A stretch of 21,406 nt of DNA from Salisapilia sapeloensis (taxonomy: Eukaryota; Oomycota; Peronosporomycetes; Peronosporales; Salisapiliaceae), in NCBI GenBank assembly GCA_023334545.1, contig JAADVB010000287.1, forward strand, positions 1-21,406, read 5' to 3'. The notes below the pieces were generated by a model. The model was not told where the DNA came from. It saw nothing but the letters and a program-made list of their open reading frames with translations, and did no database searches. The translations under genes and the position numbers were made by a program. The stretch's first letter is position 1, and each line of letters opens with the position of its first letter. This document shows, piece after piece, positions 1 through 9,447 of the stretch.

Positions 1-1793
1 TCCTCGTCATCACGCTCGTCGGCACCATCGCGGTCGGCATCGTCGCGACCATCCACGCGGGCGAGGACTCCCTCCTCACGCGTCTCTGCTGCCGCAAATC
101 CACCAACGCGAATGACACGGAAGACGCGACCGTCGGCCTGACGCCCAAGGAGCCCGAGTCCAGCTACTCACTCACGAGCGACTCGTCCCCCACAACCCGT
201 CCCATCGGCATGGCGCATGACACGGGCGACGACGGCGACAAGCAGAACCAAGCGCGCAACTTCTTCCTGGCCGACCGAGGCATGAACTGGGCACTAGTGG
301 GCGGATCCCTCTTCGCCAGCAACATCGGCGGCGAGCACTTTGTCGGCATGGCCGGCGACGGCGCCCGCCGAGGCCTCGCCGTCGCCATGTACGAGTGGTT
401 CGCAGCCATCTTGATCGTGCTCCTCGGCTGGGTGTTCTCCCCCATCTACCGCCGCGCCGGCGTCTACACGACACCAGAGTACCTCCAGTACCGCTTTAAC
501 GCTGGCTGCCGACACTACCTGTCCTTCATCACCGTCATCATGTACGTCTTAACGAAACTCTCTGCCAGTATCTACGGAGGCGCCGTCATCATGCAAGCGA
601 CTCTCGGCTGGAACCTCTACGCTGGCTCCGGTGCCTGCGTCCTCTTGTCCGCGCTCTTCACCATCGGCGGAGGCCTCCGAGCAGTTATGTACACGGACTT
701 GTTCCAGATGATCATCTTTGTCGTCGGCGGATTCGTCGTCCTCGGCGTCGGACTGCACCAGGTCGGCGGATTCGACGGCATCGAGATGAACTTGAACGCA
801 GAAGGCCGAGGCGACTTCTGGCACTTGTTCAAGCCCGTGACGGACGAAGACTATCCGTGGACCGGTATGCTCATCGGCCAGCCGATCGGAAGCGTCTGGT
901 ACTGGTGCATGGACCAGAATCTCGTCCAGCGCGTGCTGTCGGCGAAAGACACGTCGCACGCCAAGGCCGGCACGAGTCTCGCGGCCGTGCTCAAGCTCCT
1001 GCCGCCGTTCATGATCGTCATCCCCGGCATCATCGCGTCCATCATGTACGACATGTCGGCTGCCGATAGTGGCGCCGATGCTGCGTACCCGGTACTTTTG
1101 ACCAACGTGATGCCGCACGGAGTCATCGGCCTCATGATCGCGAGCATCATCATGGCCATGATGTCGTCTCTCAGCTCCGTCTTCTCCGCCGCTGCGTCCG
1201 TCATCACGAACGACATCTACATGCAGTTCCGACCGCAGGCGTCCCACACGCAGCTCGTCATGGTCGGCCGCGTCTCGACCGTGGTGCTGGCGATCCTGTC
1301 CTTTTGCTGGATCCCGATCCTATCCAACGGCGACGGACTGTACAACCAAGTCGTAGAGATCCAGAGCTACTTGACGCCGCCCATTGGCATCGTCCTCATC
1401 CTCGGCGTCGTCTGGGAACGCACGAACGGCCCTGGAGCTCTCACAGCGATGCTGTGCGGAGGTGCCTTCGGTTTCATCCGACTCATTTTCCTCACCATCG
1501 TCGGCGACGACAAGAAGGGCCAGTACCCGACCGTGATCGACCAGTTCTTCTATATGAACTTCCAGCACTTTGCCATCCTGCTCTGGGGCATCGCCATGGT
1601 TGTGTGCATCCTCGTCAGCCTCTTGACTAAGCCCAACGACCGAGACGTCCGGCCATTCATGATCGACTGGTCCTCCATCTTCAAGCTGGACGAAAGCGAG
1701 AAGCGACATCCCATGTACATCAACCACCTCGTGACGGGTAGCACCGTCGTCGCCCTCCTCCTAACGTTCACGCTGTGGATCTATTTCGCTTAA
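1..1793 (+). CDS. Sodium/solute symporter, SLC5 (SGLT) family, 5'-truncated
   Basis: The reading frame is open from base 3, so the gene starts outside the window; 596 residues are visible, ending at TAA 1791-1793. The family couples uptake of sugars or other small solutes to the Na+ gradient across the plasma membrane. The visible part opens with a hydrophobic helix, then an acidic polar loop, then SGLT hallmarks: ARNFFLADRGMNW, SNIGGEHFVGMAG (the N and H match sugar-site positions of SGLT1), TTPEYLQYRF, IGGGLRAVMYTD, WYWCMDQNLVQRVLSAKD, LKLLPPFMIVIPG and IIMAMMSSLSSVFSAAASV (the second family signature). A final hydrophobic helix ends at the stop. No intron is needed in this part. The substrate cannot be decided from sequence; sugar or inositol-like solutes are possible. 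The family call is firm; the transported solute and the N-terminus are unknown. Confidence 0.93.
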   Translation, partial: LVITLVGTIAVGIVATIHAGEDSLLTRLCCRKSTNANDTEDATVGLTPKEPESSYSLTSDSSPTTRPIGMAHDTGDDGDKQNQARNFFLADRGMNWALVGGSLFASNIGGEHFVGMAGDGARRGLAVAMYEWFAAILIVLLGWVFSPIYRRAGVYTTPEYLQYRFNAGCRHYLSFITVIMYVLTKLSASIYGGAVIMQATLGWNLYAGSGACVLLSALFTIGGGLRAVMYTDLFQMIIFVVGGFVVLGVGLHQVGGFDGIEMNLNAEGRGDFWHLFKPVTDEDYPWTGMLIGQPIGSVWYWCMDQNLVQRVLSAKDTSHAKAGTSLAAVLKLLPPFMIVIPGIIASIMYDMSAADSGADAAYPVLLTNVMPHGVIGLMIASIIMAMMSSLSSVFSAAASVITNDIYMQFRPQASHTQLVMVGRVSTVVLAILSFCWIPILSNGDGLYNQVVEIQSYLTPPIGIVLILGVVWERTNGPGALTAMLCGGAFGFIRLIFLTIVGDDKKGQYPTVIDQFFYMNFQHFAILLWGIAMVVCILVSLLTKPNDRDVRPFMIDWSSIFKLDESEKRHPMYINHLVTGSTVVALLLTFTLWIYFA

Positions 1794-1838
1794 TCCAAGT
1801 CTCTCGTGTAGTTTGTACATCCGAATGCCTTTCGTTTA

Positions 1839-2407
1839 TTATGATATATAACCTCCTGCTCTCTCTTCTACGCTACACTCGCCAGACGCGTCTTGTCCGA
1901 GTCGCTCCACGTGCCGATGGCTCTTGCATCGAGCTCCGCGACTCCTCCGCTTCTTCCCTTTCGAACGAGACAAAGCGCCCGTTTGTCGCCGACGCTCGTA
2001 CTCGTCCATGACTCTCGCAGCAGTCGTCTCGAAGCAAGTGCTAGAGCCTTCCTCGAGCGACAAAAAGTGCTGCTTAAAAAGCTTCCAGTCCGATGGGAGA
2101 CTCGTCAGCACCTGATGCTTCAAGAGCCTAGGAGACGGTGCCATCCCGAGTCTTTTCATCATCTCGCCCTTGACTCGTACTCGGTCCAAATGGCTCTTCA
2201 TAGACGTCCCATGGCGATACTTGACTTGGTAGAAGGCACTCACGGCAGGAGCACGTTCCCCCACAGTCACCATGGTCCCTCGGAATGTACCCATTTAGCC
2301 TTCTGCGCTATTTTAGGCCGGGCTATTCCCAACACCATCGACTCGACACTTTGCTCTTCCGCAAGATCGAGTACCTTTGCTCGAGCTACATGAGGTAGAT
2401 ATTCATA
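1839..2407 (-). mobile_element. Ty1/copia-type gag (UBN2-like) relic
   Basis: A minus-strand open frame at 1839-2294 encodes about 150 residues resembling the middle and end of a copia gag: a basic helical stretch, then LLKHQVLTSLPSDW (compare the family's 'LL.SLP..Y/W'), then an acidic helix and a basic tail. The zinc knuckle expected in the tail is not intact. An in-frame stop sits directly before the first ATG. Upstream, the similarity seems to continue in another frame (about 2267-2407), consistent with a frameshift. No long terminal repeats, protease, integrase or reverse transcriptase are visible. It lies between the symporter 3' end and the next gene's promoter. I read it as a dead fragment; a domesticated short gag gene is less likely. 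Confidence 0.5.
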
Positions 2408-2556
2408 TCATCTAAATCACCCGATCGTCCGTGTCGAATAGCTTAGAGGAGTCTTCTTCCGTCCGTTCCATAAAATTAGCTCTACTAGATAGTCTCTCAC
2501 TTCAACAGAAATATACTTATTTTACTAGTACACAGACCAAGAAAAGCACCAGTAAA

Positions 2557-4439
2557 ATGGTTCGAGAGCGAGCGGCGTCGGCGTCGGCCTCCGGGTCGAG
2601 CTGGACTGGCGGCGAGGACTTGCAACAAGCCCTCGACGGTCTCAAGAGTGCCAAGGGTACGTCTGCGAAACGCATTCGAGCCGTAGCCACCACTGCTTTG
2701 AAACACGCCAAGGTATGTCCTTCTCTCGCTCTCGTCCGAGCGATCCGTCACGACCTCTTTTTCTTGTCTAGGACTACAAGCGCGTCGTGCATGACGTCGA
2801 GAGCTTTTTATGGAAGTCAGACCCGAAGTATCGTCTTGGAGGTAGCTTGTAGACGTACTTTAGGAGCAGAATTGATCAACTGACGTACGTCTTAGGACTC
2901 TATGCGATCGACGCGATCATCCGGCAGTCGCAAGCCAAGAGTGCGTCGAAAGACCCATTCCTACCTCGCTTCTCCCTCCACCTCTCCACGACCATCAGTG
3001 CCGTCAAGAAGATCCCACAGGACCAACAAGTACCTCTCTCTCTCTTGTATCTCCATGCATCTCCATCTGACATCCGACGTAGCACAGGGTGGAACACATC
3101 ATCCACGAGTGGCAGTCGAGAAACCTATTCCAACCGTCTCAGCTGCAAGAAGCCGGAGGAGACATCTACGTCCTCCCTCGGAATAAGCAGAAGGATGGTC
3201 CGAAAGCCACGAGCGCAGACGAACAGGACGATCAGCAGTCGTCCAAGAAGCTAGCTTCCCTCCTTTCCATTATTAAGAAACAAAAAGAGAGACAGGACCC
3301 ACACGAGACGCCGGAGCCTCGATCCGGGCGACCTCGAGCTCGAAGCGACTCGATGGAAGACGACAGGAGCGCGAAGAAGGCGAAAGGCTCTCGATGGGGA
3401 CCTGCCAAGCCTTCTGGACAGGAGGATCGGAGGTCTCCTCCGCCTATGAACTACCCTCCTCCTCCTCCTGGCAGCGGATGGATGCCGCCGAGAGGACCTC
3501 CAGAAGACAAGTTTTACCCGCCTACTCACCCGTCTCCTCGTGGAAACTACCCTCCTCCACCTCCTATGGATCGAGGTCCAGGCTCCAGAGGCCCTCCGCC
3601 GCCCATGAACCATCGATACGATGGACATGACGCGCATCCGTTCGGAGACGCGACGTCGCGTCCGGACGGCAAGACGCCCAACAGCAGCGGCCAGCTCTGT
3701 CGTAAATTCCAGCAGGGCAGATGCAACTTTGGCGACCTCTGCTGGTACTTTTCTTTGTTCATATTCTACGAGTCCAGCGTATTGATACACAAGTGTCTAG
3801 GCACGTGCATGATGCGGATGGGGAGAAAGGAGGGATGGAGACGGATCGGAGCAAGTCCAAAGTCTGTAACCACCACCTTCGAGGCCAATGTCGCTTTGGA
3901 GACAAGTGCAAGTACGTTTATCTTTTTCTTATTGATGATTCATCTTCCGATACTTACATGATCTCTTGCTCGTATCGCTTTCGTCCCACCTCTCTCGTCC
4001 GTCCGTGTGCTTTAACTCAAAAAATAATGAAAACCTCCCGTTTGGCCAACTAAATCAAACAATCGGACTCGTCTGCCACGAACACACTTGTGCTACCGAT
4101 AGCTTTTCACATGAAGATCGAGATACAGGACACACGGGCTATCGGGACAACCGGTCGACGATGCACCAAGGACCGCCGCCGTATCGCGACGATCCGAGTC
4201 CGAGAGGATTTGCACGTCCGCCACCGCCGCCGTTCACTGGGAGCAAGGCACCGCACGGAGATGCGTCGTACGCTAGACCGGACGCGTATGCAAGTGAAAT
4301 GTACACGCGTCCGGACAGCGCCTCTTCGTTCCAGTCTCTGGACCCGCCGGCTGCATCTCGACCGTCGGAGAAGCAAGAGCCGACCAAGGAGCAGGCGACA
4401 CCGGAGTTCAATCTCGACTATGACGATGATGAGGAGTAG
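2557..4439 (+). CDS. CTD-interacting-domain (CID) protein with two CCCH zinc fingers
   Basis: Proposed exons are 2557-2712, 2772-2841, 2896-3029, 3083-3744, 3801-3911 and 4103-4439, in phase throughout, giving 489 residues. Residues about 10-145 form a CID like that of SCAF4/SCAF8 and Nrd1, with motifs DYKRVVHDVESFLW, GLYAIDAIIRQS, LPRFSLHLSTTI and HRVEHIIHEWQSRNLF. This domain binds the phosphorylated C-terminal repeats of RNA polymerase II. A charged, basic stretch and a long proline-rich region (PPPPPGSGW, PPPPPMDRG) follow. Two CCCH fingers come next: C326-x7-C334-x5-C340-x3-H344 and C363-x7-C371-x5-C377-x3-H381. Both fingers are split by introns just after their third cysteine, and only the spliced reading restores the histidines, which supports the model. 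The C-terminus is proline-rich and ends in acidic residues. A nuclear role coupling transcription to RNA processing or termination is inferred. An in-frame ATG at 2431 is an alternative, less likely start. Confidence 0.85.
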
Positions 4440-4571
4440 ATGCGTAGTGTGCTTTTCCTAGGACGTCGGTAAAGAAAAGAGAATGCAATTTGTCCCTTTG
4501 GCAAGCTGGATACGACGTACGAGCATTCGTTTCTCGCGACTAGTGACATTTATATCTTGGCTTTTGGTTCG

Positions 4572-5615
4572 ATGGAACTACTGGATGAAGTCTCGATGGG
4601 CGTATTCAAGCAACTCAAGAGCCAGGAGAGGGTCGATGGAGTGCAAGTGACTGAAATGGCGGGGGCGACACCTGCGCAAGTGGAAGTCTGGGAACAGGTG
4701 CGGCTCTTAGGAATCACTCGCTACTTGTTCATGTTTGTAAGTGGTGCTTTAGAAGCACGTATCTGACCTTCCGCTTGGTCTCAAGCACTTTTACATGCTC
4801 TCGAATGGACTTGACGTCAAGTGGTTCGTCACCTTCCGAGGTAGATACTCTGCTTGTCGCTTGGTGGAAAAGAGTACTGACACGGTCGAGGGTCTAGAGC
4901 AAAAGGTTCAGGTCGGACACTTTTCCATCTCACCTATCCAGGACCTCCATCCGATGCAAATCGATCACTTTCGATCCCACTGTCGGCCACTCGACCAGTC
5001 TCGACTCCCATCCTTCCACGTACATCGTGAAAACTACCTCTTACACTTGTCTTCATCACCACTATAAGACACTAGGCACAAGTCATCCAGACGTACACAC
5101 TCGAAAGCTCACCAGCGCTAGGAAGGGTTGCGCTAGTCTACTTCCCAGGTCAGACATCCTCTTGCTTTCCATCGTTCGTATCGAATATAAACGTATGTGA
5201 ATAGGAGGCAGTCGACAAATCTGGCTGCAGGACCGGAACGAGACATGGAGCTATCTCGCCAGCTCTTTCGAGAACTACTATCGCATGATGCTAGCTCACC
5301 TCGGTATCAAGAACTGGCAGGTGTTTCCTCTATCCTTCTCCTATGCATATTGAGGCTTACTGGAGATGATGGTAGACACTCTTTTCAGACGCTGGCGTGG
5401 ACCCGTCCAGCAAGGTCTTTCACCCTTCATGCACCTTTAGTAGATATATGCGCGTGCAAAGAGACCAACTAACGATCGAGATTGTATTTCATATCAGCCC
5501 TGGCTCTACCTCTTCCTCCCCCAACGCGTTGCCATGGATGAAGCAGCACAAACACAGGTATATGCCTTTTACTTATTCCGTTCGACTAGCTCATTCACTG
5601 CCATCTTCAAAGTAA
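4572..5615 (+). CDS. TPGS2: Tubulin polyglutamylase complex subunit 2 (TPGS2, SMI1/KNR4-like fold)
   Basis: Exons are 4572-4697, 4753-4840, 4898-5019, 5076-5148, 5205-5320, 5376-5414, 5498-5557 and a terminal exon that supplies only the TAA at 5613-5615. This gives about 208 residues. In animals, TPGS2 is a non-catalytic subunit of the TTLL1 complex that adds glutamate chains to axonemal tubulin. Family blocks line up almost without gaps against the human protein as I recall it: GVQVTEM, VWEQ, LKHFYMLSNGLDVKW, VQVGHFSI, LGRVALVY, IWLQDR, FENYYRMMLAHLGIKNWQ, then GVDPSSK and PWLYLFLPQRV. Most splice sites are fixed by this match. The 5019/5076 junction is weaker, since 5091 is also possible. 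The terminal exon is uncertain: reading through the last intron would extend the frame to 5731. The 3' end runs into the convergent BRCT gene. The gene fits a flagellated, zoospore-forming organism. Confidence 0.82.
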
Positions 5616-7396
5616 AAGACGCTTTCGTCTCGATACTGGAGCTGCTCAAAGTCCGCTTTCGAGATACCGACGACCCGCCTCTTGACGCAACCCGACGTAA
5701 TCTGGAGCACTTTTCCATTCCTATCTCTTGAAATACCAGCAGAGTTGGGTGTCCTACAATCGTCCATAAGTCGTATCATTTCTTCCTACCTACAAGCGAT
5801 AGACAAGAGGTACCTGTGTAGCACTCGAACCTCAAACGTCGTACTAGTCTTCCTCACGTTCTCACGCTCCAAGATCCGAGTGATCTCGCAGACATCAAAG
5901 AGTAAAACGTGGTCTACTCTAGCTTTCTTGAGATCCACCATGACTAGCTCTCCCACCTGCAGCTTCAGCCTACATCCAAATCGTGATCAGTCTCGTGTCT
6001 ACACTCCTATCCGAACGACGTACTTGTCTCCCCCAATGTCGACATAAGGAGCCTGCGTCTCCTCCGACTGATGATCGTACGGTCGGAAACGAACATCATC
6101 CGGCACCATCTCTTGCAGCAGAATACATTCCGACAGCCACTGGTAGTTGTACACCCTTACACCCTTCTCCTCCTCCTCTCGACATGCAGACGTCATTTCA
6201 TCTGACAAGAGAATGTCCACACACGTATGCTTATCCTGCACTCGATTCACTACCTCCAACGCACCCATCGCCTGCACGAGCGACGCCATGAGCTTCGCGT
6301 GCTGGGTACTATTACTCTTGTCATGTCGACTCCAGTCCGCCATGACGCCCACTCTTTCCTTATTAAGCAGCTTCAGTCGCTTCGGACCTCGACACACCGA
6401 CCTCTTCCGAAGAACACTGAAGCCGAGAGGTACTTGGTACCCGTCATACGGCAGGAGCTTTCCGGCGGATAAGCAGGCAGAGATCCACTCGGGGTGCAGG
6501 ACAGGAAACCCATATGCGACAGCAGACTGGAGCTTGAGCTTCCGCCACGAGATAGGAGTGGCGATGACCACGACAGAGTGGCCATTGGTCGACTCGGGCG
6601 TGACAAAGTCAGGGTTGATGACCTGTCCGCCATGACCCACGAGCAGCTCTTGCAGTGTGGGTCCTCCAGTTTTCGAGAAACCAGACAGACAAAACTTTAA
6701 ACCAGAAAGAACTCTGCGGACGCGAGACGGATACTCGCTGCTCTGGTCCGTCAGAGCTCGGCTGCGAGTACTCGGTCCGCCGGTCGTGTGCTCTGGTGTC
6801 GGAGCACCGGCGTCTGGAGATGCGAAGACAGGTTGGGGTTCACGCTGTGGTGTGTTCGTACGCTTTTTACAAGGAGGAGTGTCACAAGGAGGCGCTGTTC
6901 GCTTGCTCCCGACTTGCTCCGATACGTCTCTGCTGTCTCCTGTGTCTTTTATATTATTACTACCCTCGGATTCTCTAGTCTCTACTGTATCGTTGACATG
7001 GGATGCTTCTGCCTGTGTCTGACTCGTTTGATCAAGAGCGTCATTCGCAGTCATTGTGTCGATTTCTATCCCTGTCTCCACTGCTGCTTCTCCAGTCTGT
7101 ACTTCATCACGGTCCATAGATGCATTCTTATCACTTTTAACCTGCTCCACAGTGTCTGTACTAGTTGCCTCAATCTCTATTTCGTCTGCTATCTGTCCTT
7201 CCGGTCGACTAGGCTGTGTCGGAGGCACATCCTCATCCTCTACTTGAAAACTGATAGAGTCCATTTCGTCTGGTTGACTGTCATGAGTAACCGACTCTAC
7301 ATTCTGCTCTATCTTATCCTGCATCTCGTCCATGAGTACTCCAACCTCCTGATCCATCTCGGTCTCTCCGTCCATACTCGTCCGCTCCGCTGTCAT
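5591..7396 (-). CDS. Tandem-BRCT protein (53BP1/Crb2-like C-terminus) with a BAH-like tail
   Basis: Exons in transcript order are 7396-6024, 5969-5814 and 5753-5591, in phase, giving 563 residues. Residues 1-225 are acidic and disordered, rich in S/T-Q and D/E. At about 230-325 is a first BRCT (SGLKFCLSGFS, GGQVI, YGFPVLHPEWISACLSAGK, with the conserved W). At about 339-440 is a second, more divergent BRCT (KLMASLVQAMGALEVV, VYNYQWLSECILLQE). A C-terminal pair spaced like this is typical of 53BP1, Crb2 and Rad9-type DNA-damage mediators, which read phosphopeptides on chromatin. Exons 2 and 3 add about 115 residues (LQVGELVMVDLKKARVDHV ... FYFEDGSE) that loosely resemble a BAH or other chromatin-binding fold. 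The frame is open above the ATG at 7396 to a TTG at 7543, but no other in-frame ATG precedes it. An E2F palindrome sits directly upstream. Confidence 0.78.
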
Positions 7397-7397
7397 G

Positions 7398-7411
7398 TTT
7401 TCGCGGGAAAA
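7398..7411 (-). promoter_or_regulatory. E2F/DP-type palindrome before the BRCT gene
   Basis: Read on the minus strand, the site is TTTTCCCGCGAAAA. It contains the canonical double E2F element TTTCCCGCGAAA and ends one base before the ATG at 7396. E2F/DP factors drive S-phase and DNA-repair genes in animals, plants and other eukaryotes, so control of a BRCT checkpoint-type gene by such a site is plausible. The sequence match is direct; function is inferred. Confidence 0.6.
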
Positions 7412-7473
7412 TAGTGTCAACACTATTGTAAAACCGTCTGAGAGCTCATCGCATGCAAGTTGAAGTATAGATC

Positions 7474-7667
7474 GTTTTACTTGCGCTAGTGAGCTCTTCG
7501 CCAATTCAAAGAGTAACTGTTCATATACTCTTTGCAACAACAAAAAAGCGCCAATTCAGTCGGACAAAGTACAGTGTAGGTCACAAATACCACTCAACTA
7601 TTTAGTTCACTACTGTACTTTGTCTGTTCCGAAATAATAGCGAAGAGCTCAATAGCGCAAGTAAAGC
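7474..7667. repeat. Nested imperfect inverted repeat (possible MITE or cruciform)
   Basis: The outer arms 7474-7501 and 7640-7667 match as inverted repeats at 26 of 28 positions; they contain ACTTGCGCTA and GAGCTCTTCGC. Inside them, GACAAAGTACAGT at 7563-7575 is matched exactly by its reverse complement at 7612-7624. The left half carries about 25 bp more between its two arms than the right half. No open frame, target-site duplication or transposase is obvious. The structure starts about 80 bp upstream of the BRCT gene's ATG. Confidence 0.6.
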
Positions 7668-8076
7668 GCGTCTTTCGCGCTCTTTTTCAAACTTGCGAGA
7701 TATGTCCTACCAGACTCAAGTTCAAGTATCTGCATGCCCTGCTTGAGGATGAAAGGAGAAGGAGAACGAAGTCTTACGAATACTGGCAGTAGCCTAGATG
7801 TCATTTACTTTTCAAAGAGGAAAGATCTTAGTGTGTACTATCTAAGAGGAATTGGAGCCCGATTGTAGCATAACACCGAAACATGCTTACTGACTTGATT
7901 TGCTACCACTCTTGACCTCCGCTTACGTCTTCCTTCGGCTTATTGTTAGCTATTTTCGGTGCCTAGAACCATGCATACTTCCCCTGCAGCACTTCGTGCT
8001 CTTGTATCCTTTCCTCCTGGTCGCTTGACCTTCCATTTGTGTCGGCATCTGCCACTAAGAGTCTCTAACTGATTGT
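7668..8076. other. Intergenic stretch without recognised genes
   Basis: No coding frame with family resemblance was found on either strand. Base composition is near neutral and stops are frequent. One short minus-strand open segment of about 34 codons starts at an ATG near 8043, but it shows no recognised motif. It may be the 3' flank of the broken minus-strand gene that follows. Confidence 0.5.
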
Positions 8077-9447
8077 TCATTCACCTCCTTCCAGATTTGT
8101 GTCCGACGACTGCATACTACTATATTCTCCTGCCGTTAAAGCAGCAGTCAGGAGTGATTCACAGAGCTCATGTAGACTAAGGGAACTATCAGTGTCATCT
8201 GATGTTAGAGCGAAGGCAGAGTCCACTAAAGGTTGCACTGCTACCTCCGCTTCTTTGTATACCAGCGCACTAGAGACGCCGCTGTCAAGGCAGGTATGGC
8301 ATGCTCATTCGATGCTGCACACAATTCCTACCTCATAGCACTTGAACTCCTCCTTGTGCATCGTCATCCCGTACGATGCGCAGACTCAGCAGCCATCAAG
8401 AACTCCTAGAAGGCTCATAAGCTACTGTTAATCATCTCGCAATGGCCAAGTGTCGCTTTGTCGCATGAATCGCACAATCTCTGCATCCTGTGCATTCACA
8501 TAAGGTATTAAATACGAGCTAATTCCTAAGGCGCTGACAATTCATTATAAGACAGTTGCTCTACCTACAATCGCAGTCGTGGACGACGACAGGATAGAGA
8601 ATCTCGTTTTATCTCAAATGTAAATATATTCGCACACACTACCCATCACACTCCCTTATGCGTCTTTAGGCAAGAGCATGGATCTAGTCTACTATATCCC
8701 CGTTAGACTTGTCGGTACGAGTAGAAGAATCAAGAACACGCCCAAGTGATCGGATTGGACGCCAGCCTCTTCATGCACAAGACGATCGATGGCATAATCA
8801 CAATCATCTCGCAAGTAGAATCGATCCGGAGGGCTATAGACGTCATCGCGATAGAACATGTGCCATTTCTCCGCTACACTTTCGCGTCGAGCTCCACCAT
8901 CTAGGGCAACATCCTAGCGCGCATGGCTATGGACTAGTCTAGACAGAGGTAAGCTTACTGCATCTGCACAAGCCTTTTTTGCTCCTCCTGTTGCATCTCA
9001 GTCTCTCGATAGCACAGCATAAAAGTCGCCTCCGACGAAAAGCGATCCTTCACCTGCAGCATAAAGCGACGAGAATGAAAACGCCTACTTTTCCCTCCGG
9101 CCTGTCACCCCGAAAGGCCACTGATCGCTGCATAACTGGCATTCACCACAATACTTTCTAATAGTCCGACAAGAAACGTTTCTCATCATCTCTAAGCTTT
9201 CCCGTGTCTTGGAATAGAAAGAAATGCGGTCGGTGGTATTCGTCCAACGCATACCACGTACGTATCCATTCCTCTCGCCTTGAGTCGTGAAACCCACCGA
9301 CGTCCTGACTTATCCATCAGGATGTACCAAGTGTCAGAAACTCCAACAGATCTACTGATCCTCTCGATGAACTGCCAAGTTTCCACATCTCCAGACGCTC
9401 ATTGGCTGACGCGTACGACTGCATATTCGATAATAGGAACGAATATG
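8077..9447 (-). pseudogene. Probable broken multi-exon gene, function unknown
   Basis: Several minus-strand segments look coding but sit in different frames. In transcript order they are: 9192-9386 (with WQFIERISRS and TWYILMDKSGRRW); 9085-9297 in another frame (with CGECQLCSDQW, a C-x2-C-x2-C cluster); about 8955-9095 (RRFMLQVKDRFSSEATF, then a Q/E-rich helix); 8692-8913, entered at a good CTAG acceptor (EKWHMFYRDDVYSPPDRFY, YAIDRLVHEEAG); and 8077-8304 (acidic, with SLSLHELCESLL, then stop). A short segment near 9436 begins MQSYASANERL. Some GT..AG pairs fit the local intron length, but I could not join all pieces without stops or shifts, so decay or an unusual exon structure is likely. The cysteine cluster hints at a FYVE/RING-like zinc fold, which is weak. 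No family is assigned. Confidence 0.4.

Noticed and set aside
549-1247. 232-codon minus-strand open frame
   Set aside because: Aspartate/histidine/arginine-rich antisense of the symporter, caused by GC-rich third codon positions.
3089-3961. Independent 290-codon gene starting inside the CID gene
   Set aside because: It begins at GTG without a start context, is exon 4 of the CID gene, and runs on through the 3745-3800 intron, where the first zinc finger would be lost.
5558-5731. Read-through extension of TPGS2 by 58 residues
   Set aside because: The sequence starts with GTATAT, contains a 55-bp intron-sized segment ending in AG before TAA, and the extension overlaps the opposite gene's coding exon; it does not resemble the family. 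Kept only as an alternative.
6788-7414. 208-codon plus-strand open frame
   Set aside because: Cysteine/leucine-rich antisense shadow of the acidic region of the BRCT gene; no family features.
7474-7667. CRISPR-like or attachment-site interpretation of the repeats
   Set aside because: The repeats are inverted and unequal in spacing, there are only two arms of each, and the context is clearly eukaryotic.
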